From assembly GCF_000175935.2 (NCBI RefSeq), contig NC_014838.1, positions 558,001 to 622,000 on the forward strand: a stretch of DNA of 64,000 nucleotides, read 5' to 3'. The DNA is from Pantoea sp. At-9b (lineage in GTDB: Bacteria; Pseudomonadota; Gammaproteobacteria; Enterobacterales; Enterobacteriaceae). Below the pieces are notes generated by a model that was not told the origin of the DNA, made no database searches, and was given only the letters and a program-made list of their open reading frames with translations. The translations under genes and the position numbers were made by a program. This document shows, in pieces, positions 8,304 through 17,602 of the stretch; the first letter of the stretch is position 1; each line of letters opens with the position of its first letter.

Positions 8304-9926
8304 ATGAAGCAACGTTTTCACTTGCAGGCATTAAGTTTCGCTCTGCTGACCGGGATCTTTAGCGCACAAGCAGCGGACACGCCGGTTAAAGGCGGTACGC
8401 TGATTTATCTGGAACAACAACCGCATACCAACCTCTATCCACCCGCGGGCGGTTTTTACCCGAACGGCGGCATCCTGAATCAGATCACCGATAAACTCAC
8501 CTGGCAAAACCCCAAAACCTTGCAGGTGGAACCCTGGATTGCCGAAAGCTGGAGCAGCAACGCCGACAAAACCGAATACACCTTTAAAATTCGTCCCGGC
8601 GTGACCTTCTCCGATGGCACCCCATTAGATGCCAACGCGGTAGCGAAAAACTTTGATACTTACGGGCTGGGTAATAAAGCGCAGCGCCTGCCAGTGTCTG
8701 AAGTCATCAACAACTACGACCACAGCGAAGTTGTCGATCCTCTGACAGTGAAGTTTTACTTCAAAAAACCGTCACCGGGCTTTTTACAGGGCACCGCCAC
8801 CATCGGTTCTGGCCTGGTCTCTCTCAGTACCCTGCAACGCAGCTTTGACCAGTTAGGCGATGCACGCCATATCATCGGTTCCGGGCCGTTTGTGGTCAGC
8901 AATGAACAGCTGGGACGCGAAGTGGATCTGGTGGCGCGCAAAGATTACCGCTGGGGGCCGAAGAACCTTCAGCAGCAAGGTCCGGCGAATCTCGACGGCA
9001 TCAAAATCATTGTGACGCCCGAAGATAGCGTGCGTATTGGCGCGCTGCTGGCCGGTCAGGCTGATTTTATCCGTCAGGTGCAGGCCTATGACGAGAAGCA
9101 GGCTCAGGCGCAAAACTTCCCGATTTATGCCGCACCCACCCGTGGCGTGAATGACAGCATCAGTTTCCGCCCGGATAACCCGCTGGTCAGCGATGTGAAG
9201 GTCCGCCAGGCATTGCTGCATGCCACCAACGCACAGCAGGTGGTAAAAACGCTGTTCTCCCCCAATTACCCGCAGGCCACGTCTGTCATCGCGGCCTCGG
9301 CGGCGGGTTATGTCAATCTGAGCGACAAGCTGAAGTACGATCCGGCGCAGGCAAAACAACTGTTGGACGCAGCAGGCTGGAAACCCGGCAGCGATGGCAT
9401 TCGCGAGAAAGGCGGTCAAAAACTGGCGCTGACGGTGTATGAATCGCCGCCGCAGCCGCAGAACAAAGAAGTGCTGCAATTGCTGGCGCAGCAATGGCGT
9501 CAGGTGGGTGTGGTGTTGACGGTGAAAGCCGGTGATGCGGGGAGCAAAACGCTGGATAACCTCGACCCGCTGAAAACACCGGTCTCGGTAACCGAAGTGG
9601 GCCGTGCCGATCCGGACGTGGTGAAAAGTATGTTCTACCCGACCAATCGCGATGCATTGCTGCAAAAAGGTGGCTCCAGTGACAAGGTGAAAAACTTCCG
9701 CGACGACCAGTTGAACACCCTGCTGGTTGGCATCTCTGCCGAAGTCGACCCGCAAAAACGCCTGCAATTGACCGGAGACGCCCAACGTTACCTGCTGGAC
9801 AACGCTTATGTGATCCCGATCTTTGAAGAACCGCAGGTGTTCGCCGGTGCGCCCTGGCTGAAAGGCATCAGTTTTGAAGCGGTAGGCCGTCCGTCGTTTT
9901 ACGGCGCGTGGCTGGAAAAACACTAA
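8304..9926 (+). CDS. ABC transporter substrate-binding protein (SBP_bac_5, KPN_01854-like)
   Basis: A 540-residue periplasmic binding protein of the oligopeptide/nickel family. A signal peptide of about 23 residues ends in FSAQA before ADTPVKGG. The family blocks EPWIAESW, FKIRPGVTFSDGTPLDA and SDVKVRQALLHATNA follow. The ATG at 8304 is chosen over an in-frame ATG at 8280 because the signal peptide then starts properly and AAAGGA lies about 10 bases before it. It heads a rightward operon with two permeases, a double ATPase, a luciferase-like monooxygenase, a CMD/AhpD-like protein and an M20 enzyme, the set known around Klebsiella KPN_01854. The ligand is unknown. The start lies beside a strong leader hairpin (8217-8299). 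Confidence 0.9.
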   Translation: MKQRFHLQALSFALLTGIFSAQAADTPVKGGTLIYLEQQPHTNLYPPAGGFYPNGGILNQITDKLTWQNPKTLQVEPWIAESWSSNADKTEYTFKIRPGVTFSDGTPLDANAVAKNFDTYGLGNKAQRLPVSEVINNYDHSEVVDPLTVKFYFKKPSPGFLQGTATIGSGLVSLSTLQRSFDQLGDARHIIGSGPFVVSNEQLGREVDLVARKDYRWGPKNLQQQGPANLDGIKIIVTPEDSVRIGALLAGQADFIRQVQAYDEKQAQAQNFPIYAAPTRGVNDSISFRPDNPLVSDVKVRQALLHATNAQQVVKTLFSPNYPQATSVIAASAAGYVNLSDKLKYDPAQAKQLLDAAGWKPGSDGIREKGGQKLALTVYESPPQPQNKEVLQLLAQQWRQVGVVLTVKAGDAGSKTLDNLDPLKTPVSVTEVGRADPDVVKSMFYPTNRDALLQKGGSSDKVKNFRDDQLNTLLVGISAEVDPQKRLQLTGDAQRYLLDNAYVIPIFEEPQVFAGAPWLKGISFEAVGRPSFYGAWLEKH

Positions 9927-9938
9927 GGCGGATTAACG

Positions 9939-10880
9939 ATGCGACACTCTCTGCTGCACAGGTTGGGGCAAGGTCTGCTGGTGCTATGGGCGGCGTTTAC
10001 CTTGTCATTCTTTCTGCTCCAGGTACTGCCGGGCGATGCGATTCTGATTAAGTTTCAGAACCCGGACCTCGGCCTCAGCCCGGCGCAAATTGCCGACATG
10101 CGCCTGGCATACGGGGCCGACAGCCCAATCTGGCAGCAGTACCTACATACCCTGCTGGCGATGTTGCGCGGTGATTTCGGCTATTCGGTGCAGGCAGGCG
10201 TGCCGGTCAGCGAGTTAATCGCCAGCAACCTGCCCGCCACCCTAAGCCTGGCACTGCCAGGTTTTCTGCTGGCGGCGCTGCTGGCGTTTGCGCTGGCGGC
10301 GTTATCACGCCTGCCGGGTTTGCGTGTATTGCGCGCTTTCTTGCAGTCGGTCCCGGCACTGTTTATTTCGTTACCGACCTTCTGGCTCGGTATCGCCCTG
10401 ATTCAGGTGTTCTCGTTTCAACTGCGCTGGATTCCGGTGATCAATCCCTCGCCCCTTCAGGGTTTGATTCTGCCAGTGCTCACCGTGGCGATCCCGATTT
10501 CTGCGCCACTGGCGCAAATCCTGTTGCGCAGTATTGATGACGTCGCCACCCAGCCCTTTGTGGCGGTAGCGCGGGCCAAAGGTGCCAGCGAAAACCGGGT
10601 GTTGTGGCGTCATGTATTGCGCAACGCGCTGCTACCGGTGCTGAACGTCGCCGGTTTACTGCTGGGAGAATTGATTGCCGGGGCGCTGATCACCGAAACG
10701 GTGTTTGGCCTCAGCGGCTTGGGCCAACTGACACAACAGGCGGTCAACAATCAGGATGTGGCGGTACTCCAGGCGGTAGTGATGATCTCCGCGCTGGGGT
10801 TTGTGCTGATTAATTTGTTGGTGGATGTGCTGATGCCGCTGCTTGATCCCCGGCTACACGCCATCCCGGGAGGTCACTGA
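9939..10880 (+). CDS. ABC transporter permease, DppB/OppB type
   Basis: A 313-residue inner-membrane permease with about six hydrophobic segments. It begins with the typical LLHRLGQGLLVLWAAFTLSF and has the cytoplasmic EAA-type loop RAKGASENRVLWRHVLRNAL near residues 209-228, which docks to the ATPase. It follows the binding protein by 12 bases, and its stop shares one base with the start of the next permease (TGATG). It forms the channel with the DppC-type partner for import of the ligand held by the 8304-9926 protein. Confidence 0.92.
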   Translation: MRHSLLHRLGQGLLVLWAAFTLSFFLLQVLPGDAILIKFQNPDLGLSPAQIADMRLAYGADSPIWQQYLHTLLAMLRGDFGYSVQAGVPVSELIASNLPATLSLALPGFLLAALLAFALAALSRLPGLRVLRAFLQSVPALFISLPTFWLGIALIQVFSFQLRWIPVINPSPLQGLILPVLTVAIPISAPLAQILLRSIDDVATQPFVAVARAKGASENRVLWRHVLRNALLPVLNVAGLLLGELIAGALITETVFGLSGLGQLTQQAVNNQDVAVLQAVVMISALGFVLINLLVDVLMPLLDPRLHAIPGGH

Positions 10881-11737
10881 TGAGTCTGGTGGATTATGCG
10901 GCGGCGCGCCGCAGCGAACGCGCGAAAAACCGACGTCCCAGGTTGCCACTGCAACCCGGATTGTGGCTGGCATGGGGGATCATGTTGCTGGCGCTGCTGG
11001 CCGCCCTCGCGCCAGGACTGTTCACCCATTTTAGCCCGACCGAAGGCATTGCCGGTGCGCAGCGCTTACCGCCGCACGCCGCCTACTGGCTCGGCACCGA
11101 TCAACTCGGGCGTGACCTGTTTACCCGTATCGTGTATGGCGCGTCACAATCGCTGGCGGCCGCCGTCGCCGCTGTGGCGATGGGGTTGATTGGCGGCACC
11201 ACCTTGGGCGTGATTGCCGGTGCGGTCGGGCAACGTACCGAAAACCTGCTGATGCGCCTGGTGGATGTGTTGCTGTCCATCCCTTCCCTGCTGCTTTCAC
11301 TCAGCATCCTGATTTTATTGGGATTTGGCACAGTTCATGCGGCGTTGGCGGTGGGCATTGCGTCGATTGCCAGTTTTGCCCGCCTGGCACGCGGTGAGGT
11401 GGTGCGTATCCGGCGCAGTGAATATGTCGAAGCCGCTTACGGCAGCGGCGGTAACTTCTGGCACGTGCTGTGGCGGCATATTTTACCGAATTCATTAACG
11501 GCGGTGATCGCCTTTGCCGCGTTGCAATTTGGTCAGGCAATTCTGGCGCTCTCCACCCTGAGTTTTCTCGGTTACGGCACCCCGCCACCCACTCCGGAGT
11601 GGGGACTGTTAATCGCGGAGGGCCGCAACTACCTCGCCACCGCCTGGTGGCTAACCCTCTTTCCCGGCATCGTGGTGGTGGCAGTGGTGCTGGCTGCCAA
11701 CCGCATCAGTCAACAGTTGGCCGGAGGTACCAAATGA
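10880..11737 (+). CDS. ABC transporter permease, DppC/OppC type
   Basis: A 285-residue permease. The N-terminal LAWGIMLLALLAALAPGLFT is followed by the conserved AYWLGTDQLGRDLFTRIVYG of the DppC/OppC group. The EAA loop YVEAAYGSGGNFWHVLWRHI lies near residue 180. It overlaps the preceding permease by one base and the ATPase gene by four (ATGA), so the three are translated together. It is the partner of the 9939-10880 permease in a heterodimeric channel. Confidence 0.92.
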   Translation: MSLVDYAAARRSERAKNRRPRLPLQPGLWLAWGIMLLALLAALAPGLFTHFSPTEGIAGAQRLPPHAAYWLGTDQLGRDLFTRIVYGASQSLAAAVAAVAMGLIGGTTLGVIAGAVGQRTENLLMRLVDVLLSIPSLLLSLSILILLGFGTVHAALAVGIASIASFARLARGEVVRIRRSEYVEAAYGSGGNFWHVLWRHILPNSLTAVIAFAALQFGQAILALSTLSFLGYGTPPPTPEWGLLIAEGRNYLATAWWLTLFPGIVVVAVVLAANRISQQLAGGTK

Positions 11738-13344
11738 GCGCGTTACTGGCAATTGAAAACCTCACCCTCAGCTATCGCCAACAGGGCGCATGGCATCCGG
11801 TGGTGCACAACGTCAGCTTTAACTTACAGGCAGGCGAAATGGTGGCGCTGGTCGGCGAATCCGGTTCCGGTAAAACCACCACGGCACAGGCAATTATTGG
11901 CCTGCTGGCGGAGAATGGTCGCCGCGATCACGGGAGAATCCTGTTGAACGGCACCGATATCAGCGACTGGTCAGCGAAACGGTTGGATAGCCTGCGCGGC
12001 GTGCGCATCAGCCTCGTTCCTCAGGACCCCGGCAACTCCCTCAATCCGGTGAAAACCATCGGTGAACAGGTGGGCGAAATGCTGCAACTGCATCTGCGTA
12101 TCAGCCGGAAAGAGCGGCAGCAGCGGGTGATTGAGTTACTGACCCGCGTGGGTCTCAGCCATCCCGAACAGCGCGTGGCCCAGTATCCGCATCAACTCTC
12201 CGGCGGGATGAAGCAACGCGTGCTGATCGCCATTGCCCTCGCCTTGCGTCCGCAAATCATCATCGCCGATGAACCGACCAGTGCGCTGGATGTCACGGTG
12301 CAGAAACGCATTCTGGACCTGTTGGATGTGTTGCGACGTGAATCCGGCACCGCTGTGTTGTTCGTCACTCACGATCTGGCGTTGGCCGCTGAACGGGCGG
12401 ATCGCTTGCTGGTGTTTCGACACGGTGAAATTCAGGAACAGGGTGACACCGCACGGGTAATCCATGCCCCACAACATCCCTATACCCGCCAACTCTTGCA
12501 GGATGCGGCGCTAACGACCCTGGCACCGGTCCCCCATCCTGGCGCGGCGTTTTCTACCCCAGCCATTCAACTTTCCGCCATTGGTAAACAATTTCGGCTG
12601 GGGCGACAACAACAACTTCAGGCCCTGCGCGAGGTCAGTGTCAGCGTGCCACGCGGTACGACTCACGCGTTGGTGGGCGAATCCGGCTCCGGTAAAACCA
12701 CCCTGGCCCGCATTCTTTTGGGTTTTGAACACGCCGACAGCGGCCGCGTGGTGATTGATGGCATTGACGCCAGCGGCCTGAGCGGTGAAGCACGCCGCCA
12801 GCTGCGCCGCAAAATTCAGTTTGTTTATCAGAACCCTTACGCCTCGCTCGATCCGCGTCAGACGTTGTTTGCCATTATTGAAGAACCACTGCGCAATTTC
12901 GAACGCTTGAGCAGTGACGAACGCCGTCAGCGGGTTACCGCCGTAGCGCAACGCGTAGCGCTCCCGTTGGAGCTGCTGACGCGTAAAGCGCGCGAATTGT
13001 CTGGAGGACAACGTCAGCGGGTGGCGATCGCCCGCGCGCTGATCCTCGAACCGGCGATTCTGGTGCTGGATGAAGCCACCTCCGCGCTGGATGTCACGGT
13101 GCAGGCGCAGATATTACAGTTGCTGCAACAGCTGCAACGCGATCTTGGCCTGACCTATCTGTTTATTACCCACGATCTCGCCACGGTGCGACGACTGGCA
13201 CACAGCGTCACGGTGTTACGCGCCGGAGAAGTGGTGGAGCAGAGTGACGTTGTCACATTATTTGCGACCCCACAACATCCCTACACCCGGTCATTGATCG
13301 AGGCGATTCCCGCTTTCCGTCCGCTGATTAAGGAGTCTGCATGA
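11734..13344 (+). CDS. ABC transporter double ATPase (DppD-DppF fusion type)
   Basis: A 536-residue protein with two complete nucleotide-binding domains. Walker A GESGSGKTT appears at 41-49 and again near 315; the signatures are LSGGMKQRV and LSGGQRQRV, and both halves have the Walker B run DE(P/A)TSALDVTVQ. E. coli dipeptide and oligopeptide systems use two separate proteins; here one chain does both jobs. The start is the ATG at 11734, overlapping the permease stop by ATGA, although the frame is open further upstream. The stop overlaps the next monooxygenase start (13341) by four bases. It energises the importer of this operon. Confidence 0.93.
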   Translation: MSALLAIENLTLSYRQQGAWHPVVHNVSFNLQAGEMVALVGESGSGKTTTAQAIIGLLAENGRRDHGRILLNGTDISDWSAKRLDSLRGVRISLVPQDPGNSLNPVKTIGEQVGEMLQLHLRISRKERQQRVIELLTRVGLSHPEQRVAQYPHQLSGGMKQRVLIAIALALRPQIIIADEPTSALDVTVQKRILDLLDVLRRESGTAVLFVTHDLALAAERADRLLVFRHGEIQEQGDTARVIHAPQHPYTRQLLQDAALTTLAPVPHPGAAFSTPAIQLSAIGKQFRLGRQQQLQALREVSVSVPRGTTHALVGESGSGKTTLARILLGFEHADSGRVVIDGIDASGLSGEARRQLRRKIQFVYQNPYASLDPRQTLFAIIEEPLRNFERLSSDERRQRVTAVAQRVALPLELLTRKARELSGGQRQRVAIARALILEPAILVLDEATSALDVTVQAQILQLLQQLQRDLGLTYLFITHDLATVRRLAHSVTVLRAGEVVEQSDVVTLFATPQHPYTRSLIEAIPAFRPLIKESA

Positions 13345-14336
13345 CGCGTAAACGCATTGGTTTTTTCACCCGTTTGCTGGATGAAGGCAGCGCCCAACAA
13401 CGCTACCGGCTGGCGACCGAACAGATTCAACACGCCGAACGTTGCGGCTTTGACAGCGCCTGGATCGCGCAACACCATTTTCATGAGCACGAAGGCGGCC
13501 TGCCTTCACCGCTGGTGTTTCTCGCCCATGTGGCGGCGCATACCCGTACCATCCGCCTCGGCACCGGCATCATCACCCTGGCGCTGGAAAACGCGCTGCG
13601 CGTGGCGGAAGACGCCGCAGTGCTGGATTTACTCAGTAACGGACGGCTGGAAGTCGGCTTTGGTTCCGGTGGCACCCCGACCTCGTTTCTGCCCTTTGGC
13701 CTGACGATTGAACAGCGTGCGCCCTTTTTTGCCGAGCAGTTACATAGCGTGCTGAGCGCCTGGCGCGGCGACAGCCTGGCGCATCCGGATAACCATCTTT
13801 ATCCGCCCGCCAGCTCGCTGCCACAGCGGGTGTGGATCGCCACTTTTTCAGTGGAAGGCGCTGCACGGGCCGGTCAGGCGGGCCATGGCCTGATGTTATC
13901 GCGTACCCAACCTCGTCCCGAGACCCAGCCTGATTTGCCGCTCGATGCGCTGCAAAATCCGATGATCGATGCCTATCTGGCGGCGCTGCCAGCCGGGGTT
14001 GCACCACGCATTCTGGCTTCCCGCACCGCCTTTGTCGCGGACTCCAATGGCTATGCCCGACGGCTGGCGGAAACCGGCCTGCAACGTCAGGCCGACCAGT
14101 TCCGCGCCAGTGGACACGCCGTGCGCGGCGATTCGCTCGATGATCATATCCGCCAGTTTGACGCCCATCTCGGCGATGTCGATACGGTGCGGGCTTCACT
14201 GGCGCAGGACAGCGTGCTGGCGCGCGCCACCGATATCACCTTCCAGGTGCATTCGATTGATCCGCCCCACGCCGACATTTTGCGTTCGATTGAACTGCTT
14301 GCCGAGCATATCGCGCCATCGCTGCGCAACGCATAA
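13341..14336 (+). CDS. Luciferase-like FMN monooxygenase (KPN_01858-like)
   Basis: A 331-residue luciferase-fold flavin enzyme. It starts TRKRIGFFTRLLDEGSAQQR and carries AWIAQHHFHEHEGGLPSPLV and RLGTGIITLALENALRVAED, typical of the group that travels with the KPN_01854-type importer. The start overlaps the ATPase stop (ATGA). Presumably it oxygenates the imported compound with reduced flavin. The following CMD/AhpD-like protein may deal with peroxide or an oxidised intermediate, and the M20 enzyme next to it releases an acyl group. The substrate has not been established to my knowledge. Confidence 0.88.
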   Translation: MTRKRIGFFTRLLDEGSAQQRYRLATEQIQHAERCGFDSAWIAQHHFHEHEGGLPSPLVFLAHVAAHTRTIRLGTGIITLALENALRVAEDAAVLDLLSNGRLEVGFGSGGTPTSFLPFGLTIEQRAPFFAEQLHSVLSAWRGDSLAHPDNHLYPPASSLPQRVWIATFSVEGAARAGQAGHGLMLSRTQPRPETQPDLPLDALQNPMIDAYLAALPAGVAPRILASRTAFVADSNGYARRLAETGLQRQADQFRASGHAVRGDSLDDHIRQFDAHLGDVDTVRASLAQDSVLARATDITFQVHSIDPPHADILRSIELLAEHIAPSLRNA

Positions 14337-14348
14337 CAGGAGAAAAAC

Positions 14349-15452
14349 ATGTCTCAAACGATTGATTTGCTGGCAGCGCTGGCCGATATCGATCCGGCCT
14401 CGCAACTGGCGCAGGCACGTGCCCTGCGTGATGCTGCCACCCGCCATACGCAGGGCAGCTATGACGTCCTGTTCGGCCAGGATGATGACGATTTCCCGCT
14501 TGCCGCACGCTTTGCGCTGGCAGCACAGGTCGCCGCCTGGCAGGGTGAGGTGGGTTTGCAGGCGCATTATCAACAGCAGGCACCGGGAGCACAGCACAGC
14601 GCGCGAGATGATGCGGCCCGAGCCTTCGCTGAACGCCTGAGTTTTCACCCTGTCGAGGCGACTCCCCAGCATATTGCCAACCTGCAAAGCGCGGGCTGGA
14701 CGCCACGTGGCATCGTCACGCTGGCGCAGTTGGTTGCCTTTGTCAGCTTCCAGAGTCGGTTACTGGCCGGTTTGCGTTTACTTAACGGGGAAAGTTTAAG
14801 TTCGGTACAGCATGCAGTAGCCGGTACCTGGCACAATGCCCCACGCACCCATAGCGGCCAAACCGCGCTCACCGCGTTTACTCAACAGGAACTGGGCTGG
14901 GAACCCTGGCTGGCGGCGAAACCGTTGAGCGAATTTTCCACCGAGGAGAAAGCCACGCTGGCGCGTTTTGGTCACAGTGATTCTGACTACTTCCGCCTGC
15001 TGGGCCGCAACCTGCCGCTGCTGGAGCAACGTACCCTGGCCGATAAAGGTATCTTTTATACCTCCGGCGGTTTAGCTCGTGCGGAGCGCGAACTGGCCGC
15101 CACGGTGGTGAGTAAGGTCAATGGCTGCATCTACTGCGCCTCGGTACACGCACGCAAAGCCAGCCAGCTGTCGAAAGACGATGCCGCAGTGCAGAGGCTG
15201 TTGAACGTATCGCCGGGAGCCGAGTTATCCCACGGTCAGTCACCGCGCTGGCAGGCGATTATTGATTTTAGCGCCGCCTTGTCCGTCACCCCAGCCAGCG
15301 CCAGCCAGGCACAGCTACAGGCGCTCCGCGCGCAGGGGCTGGATACCTTGCAATTGCTGGATCTGGTGCAATCTACCGCCTTCTTCGCCTGGGCTAACCG
15401 CCTGATGCTCACCCTTGGCGAACCCTTCCTGCCTGCTGACGCCAAAGGATAA
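14349..15452 (+). CDS. CMD/alkylhydroperoxidase-like two-domain protein
   Basis: A 367-residue protein that looks like two carboxymuconolactone-decarboxylase-type units in one chain, corresponding to the Avi_7170-like (N-terminal) and Avi_7169-like (C-terminal) families. The C-terminal half has the AhpD signature NGCIYCASVH with Cys260, Cys263 and His267, a redox pair for peroxide reduction; the N-terminal half lacks a CxxC. AGGAG lies before ATG 14349. It sits between the KPN_01858-like monooxygenase and the second M20 enzyme, three bases from the latter. The likely role is peroxidase or intermediate processing beside the flavin enzyme; this is inference. Confidence 0.85.
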   Translation: MSQTIDLLAALADIDPASQLAQARALRDAATRHTQGSYDVLFGQDDDDFPLAARFALAAQVAAWQGEVGLQAHYQQQAPGAQHSARDDAARAFAERLSFHPVEATPQHIANLQSAGWTPRGIVTLAQLVAFVSFQSRLLAGLRLLNGESLSSVQHAVAGTWHNAPRTHSGQTALTAFTQQELGWEPWLAAKPLSEFSTEEKATLARFGHSDSDYFRLLGRNLPLLEQRTLADKGIFYTSGGLARAERELAATVVSKVNGCIYCASVHARKASQLSKDDAAVQRLLNVSPGAELSHGQSPRWQAIIDFSAALSVTPASASQAQLQALRAQGLDTLQLLDLVQSTAFFAWANRLMLTLGEPFLPADAKG

Positions 15453-15454
15453 CC

Positions 15455-16606
15455 ATGACGACCCTCTCGACTGAACAACTGATTGCCTGGCGACGCGAGC
15501 TGCATCAGCACCCTGAATTATCCAATCAGGAACACGCCACCACCGCGCGCATTACCCGCTGGCTGCAACAGGCGGAGATTCGCCTGCTGCCTTTAGCGCT
15601 GACCACCGGGGTGGTGGCGGAGATTGGCCAGGGCGATGCGGTGATTGCGCTGCGTGCGGATATTGATGCCCTGCCGATTGAGGAATCGACCAACCAACCG
15701 TGGCAATCACAGCAGCCTGGTGTGATGCATGCCTGCGGTCACGATCTGCACAGCAGCGTGATGCTTGGCGTGGCCCATCAGCTCAAACGGATTGAAGACC
15801 AGTTACCGGGCCGGGTACGCATCCTGTTCCAACCCGCTGAGGAGACCTTTAACGGTGCGCAGCAACTGATTGATGCCGGTGCGCTGGAGGAGGTGCAGGC
15901 GATTTTTGGTTTACACAATGCCCCGGATTTGCCGGTCGGGGCGTTTCGGACCCGTGGCGGCGCGATGTATGCCAATGTCGATCGTTTTCAGATCAATATC
16001 AGTGGCAAAGGCGCACATGCCGCGCGCCCGCACGAAGGCATTGATGCCATCGTGATCGCCAGTCATATCGTCACGGCGCTGCAACATCTGCCCAGTCGGG
16101 CATTTAGCGCGCTGGACGCCGTGGTGCTGAGCGTAACGCGTTTTACCGCAGGCAACAGTTGGAATGTATTGCCGCATCAGGTGGAACTGGAGGGCACGGT
16201 GCGCACCCATGACGCAGCCATCCGTGCCGCGATACCGCATAAAATCCGCACCCTGATTGCCGGGATTGCCGCGGGTTTTGCTGGTGATGCCGAGTTGGAG
16301 TGGCAGCCGGGACCGCCTTCGCTGATAAATACCCCAGCATGGGCCGATGTGGCGTTGCAGCTGGCGCAGCAGCAAGGTTATGACATCCATAGCAGCACCC
16401 CGCAAATGGGCGGCGAGGATTTTGCCTTCTATCTGCATCAGGTACCAGGCGCATTTGTCAGCATTGGCAGCGCCAGCGCACAGGGATTGCATCATCCCGC
16501 CTTCGACCCGGATGAAGCCATGCTCGAACCGGCGGTGCAATACTTTACCGCCCTGGCGCAACGCGCGTTAGCTGAGGTGCAGCAAGCACAGGAACTGGCC
16601 TCGTGA
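15455..16606 (+). CDS. M20D amidohydrolase, second copy
   Basis: A 383-residue relative of the 4858-6015 enzyme with the same motif positions: RADIDALP (67-74), HACGHDLH (92-99, Cys94) and catalytic EE (129-130, in FQPAEET), then GLHNAP and GGEDFAFYLHQVPG. It probably removes an N-acyl group in the cytoplasm. It starts two bases after the CMD/AhpD-like gene with AAGGA before the ATG. Its stop overlaps an in-frame GTG of the VOC gene, but the better VOC start is at 16630. The two enzymes are close paralogues on opposite strands about 10 kb apart. Confidence 0.92.
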   Translation: MTTLSTEQLIAWRRELHQHPELSNQEHATTARITRWLQQAEIRLLPLALTTGVVAEIGQGDAVIALRADIDALPIEESTNQPWQSQQPGVMHACGHDLHSSVMLGVAHQLKRIEDQLPGRVRILFQPAEETFNGAQQLIDAGALEEVQAIFGLHNAPDLPVGAFRTRGGAMYANVDRFQINISGKGAHAARPHEGIDAIVIASHIVTALQHLPSRAFSALDAVVLSVTRFTAGNSWNVLPHQVELEGTVRTHDAAIRAAIPHKIRTLIAGIAAGFAGDAELEWQPGPPSLINTPAWADVALQLAQQQGYDIHSSTPQMGGEDFAFYLHQVPGAFVSIGSASAQGLHHPAFDPDEAMLEPAVQYFTALAQRALAEVQQAQELAS

Positions 16607-16629
16607 CAGTGAGAACAAGGAGAAAACCG

Positions 16630-17478
16630 ATGGCAATAACCGTTCCGCTGCCACGTCTCGATCACGTGGTGATCAACGTGGCGGATCAACTCGATGCGGC
16701 CAGCACGCTGTTCCAGCGACTGGGTTTTCAACTGACCGAACGCGGTCACCACTCGCTCGGTTCCAGCAACCATCTGGCGGTGTTTGAAGAGAACTATCTG
16801 GAATTGCTGGGCTATGAAACGGCGCGCGGCAATGTGCGGCAGGATCTCTGGCAGTCACCGCCGGGATTAAGCGGACTGGTGTGGAAAAGTGAGGACGCCG
16901 ACGCCGTCTGGCGTTACCTGGAGAGCCAGGATATCGACGGCGATCCACCCGCCAGTTTTTATCGTCCAGTGACGTTGCCGGACGGTTCACAACAACAGGC
17001 CCGTTTCCGCACCGTTCGTCTGCGCCGCGATCTGGTACCGAATGGCCGCAGCTTTTTTTGTCAGCACGAAACACCGCAGGCGGTATGGCAACCGGCATGG
17101 CAGCAGCACCCGAATGGGGTTAATAACATTGTCGAGTTCGTGGTGGTGGCACAGGACCCGGCAGCGGCGGCGCTGGTTTACAGCCGCCTGTTTGGTGCCG
17201 GACGCCTGGTAGCCTGCCAGGAAGGGGCTTTTGTGCTGAAAGCGGGTGCGGCGACCGTGCGCTTTGCCGCCGCAGAGTATGCGGTGAAGCGGTTCAACAG
17301 CCTGCCTGCGGATTATGATGGCAGCGCACGGATGGCGGCGTTAAGCCTGCACACCACCGACCTGAGCAAAGTGAAGGCCTGTTTGCTGCTGGGAGACATC
17401 CCCTTTAGCGAGACGGAGAACGCAGTGATTGTGGCGGCAGAACAGGCGTTTGGTGTCGCATTGCGCTTTCAGCAATGA
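16630..17478 (+). CDS. VOC superfamily protein (glyoxalase/dioxygenase-like)
   Basis: A 282-residue protein with the VOC pattern PRLDHVVINVADQLDAASTLFQRLGFQLTE at its start and a second module near NGVNNIVEFVVVAQDPAAAALVYSRLFG (about 158-185), giving the paired beta-alpha-beta-beta-beta units of a metal-dependent lyase, isomerase or dioxygenase. The ATG at 16630 has AAGGAG 7 bases before it; an earlier GTG at 16603 overlaps the M20 stop but has no such site. It is the last gene of the importer operon. The exact reaction is not predictable. Confidence 0.82.
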   Translation: MAITVPLPRLDHVVINVADQLDAASTLFQRLGFQLTERGHHSLGSSNHLAVFEENYLELLGYETARGNVRQDLWQSPPGLSGLVWKSEDADAVWRYLESQDIDGDPPASFYRPVTLPDGSQQQARFRTVRLRRDLVPNGRSFFCQHETPQAVWQPAWQQHPNGVNNIVEFVVVAQDPAAAALVYSRLFGAGRLVACQEGAFVLKAGAATVRFAAAEYAVKRFNSLPADYDGSARMAALSLHTTDLSKVKACLLLGDIPFSETENAVIVAAEQAFGVALRFQQ

Positions 17479-17602
17479 TATCCAGCCACTGGCGCGGCTC
17501 AAAAATAACGAGCGGCGATATCTAATATCATAACTATCAATTTCACTTATATGAAAAACAGGCTCATGCTAATCCCATCAAAACGAATGAGAGGTGATTA
17601 CC

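Noticed and set aside
8853..9923. Long open frame of 356 codons on the minus strand
   Set aside because: It lies antisense inside the clear binding-protein gene 8304-9926, has a His/Arg/Gln-rich shadow composition and no ribosome site.
15911..16561. 216-codon open frame on the minus strand inside the second M20 gene
   Set aside because: It is a shadow of a gene with complete catalytic motifs. Similar shadows lie opposite the other M20 genes.
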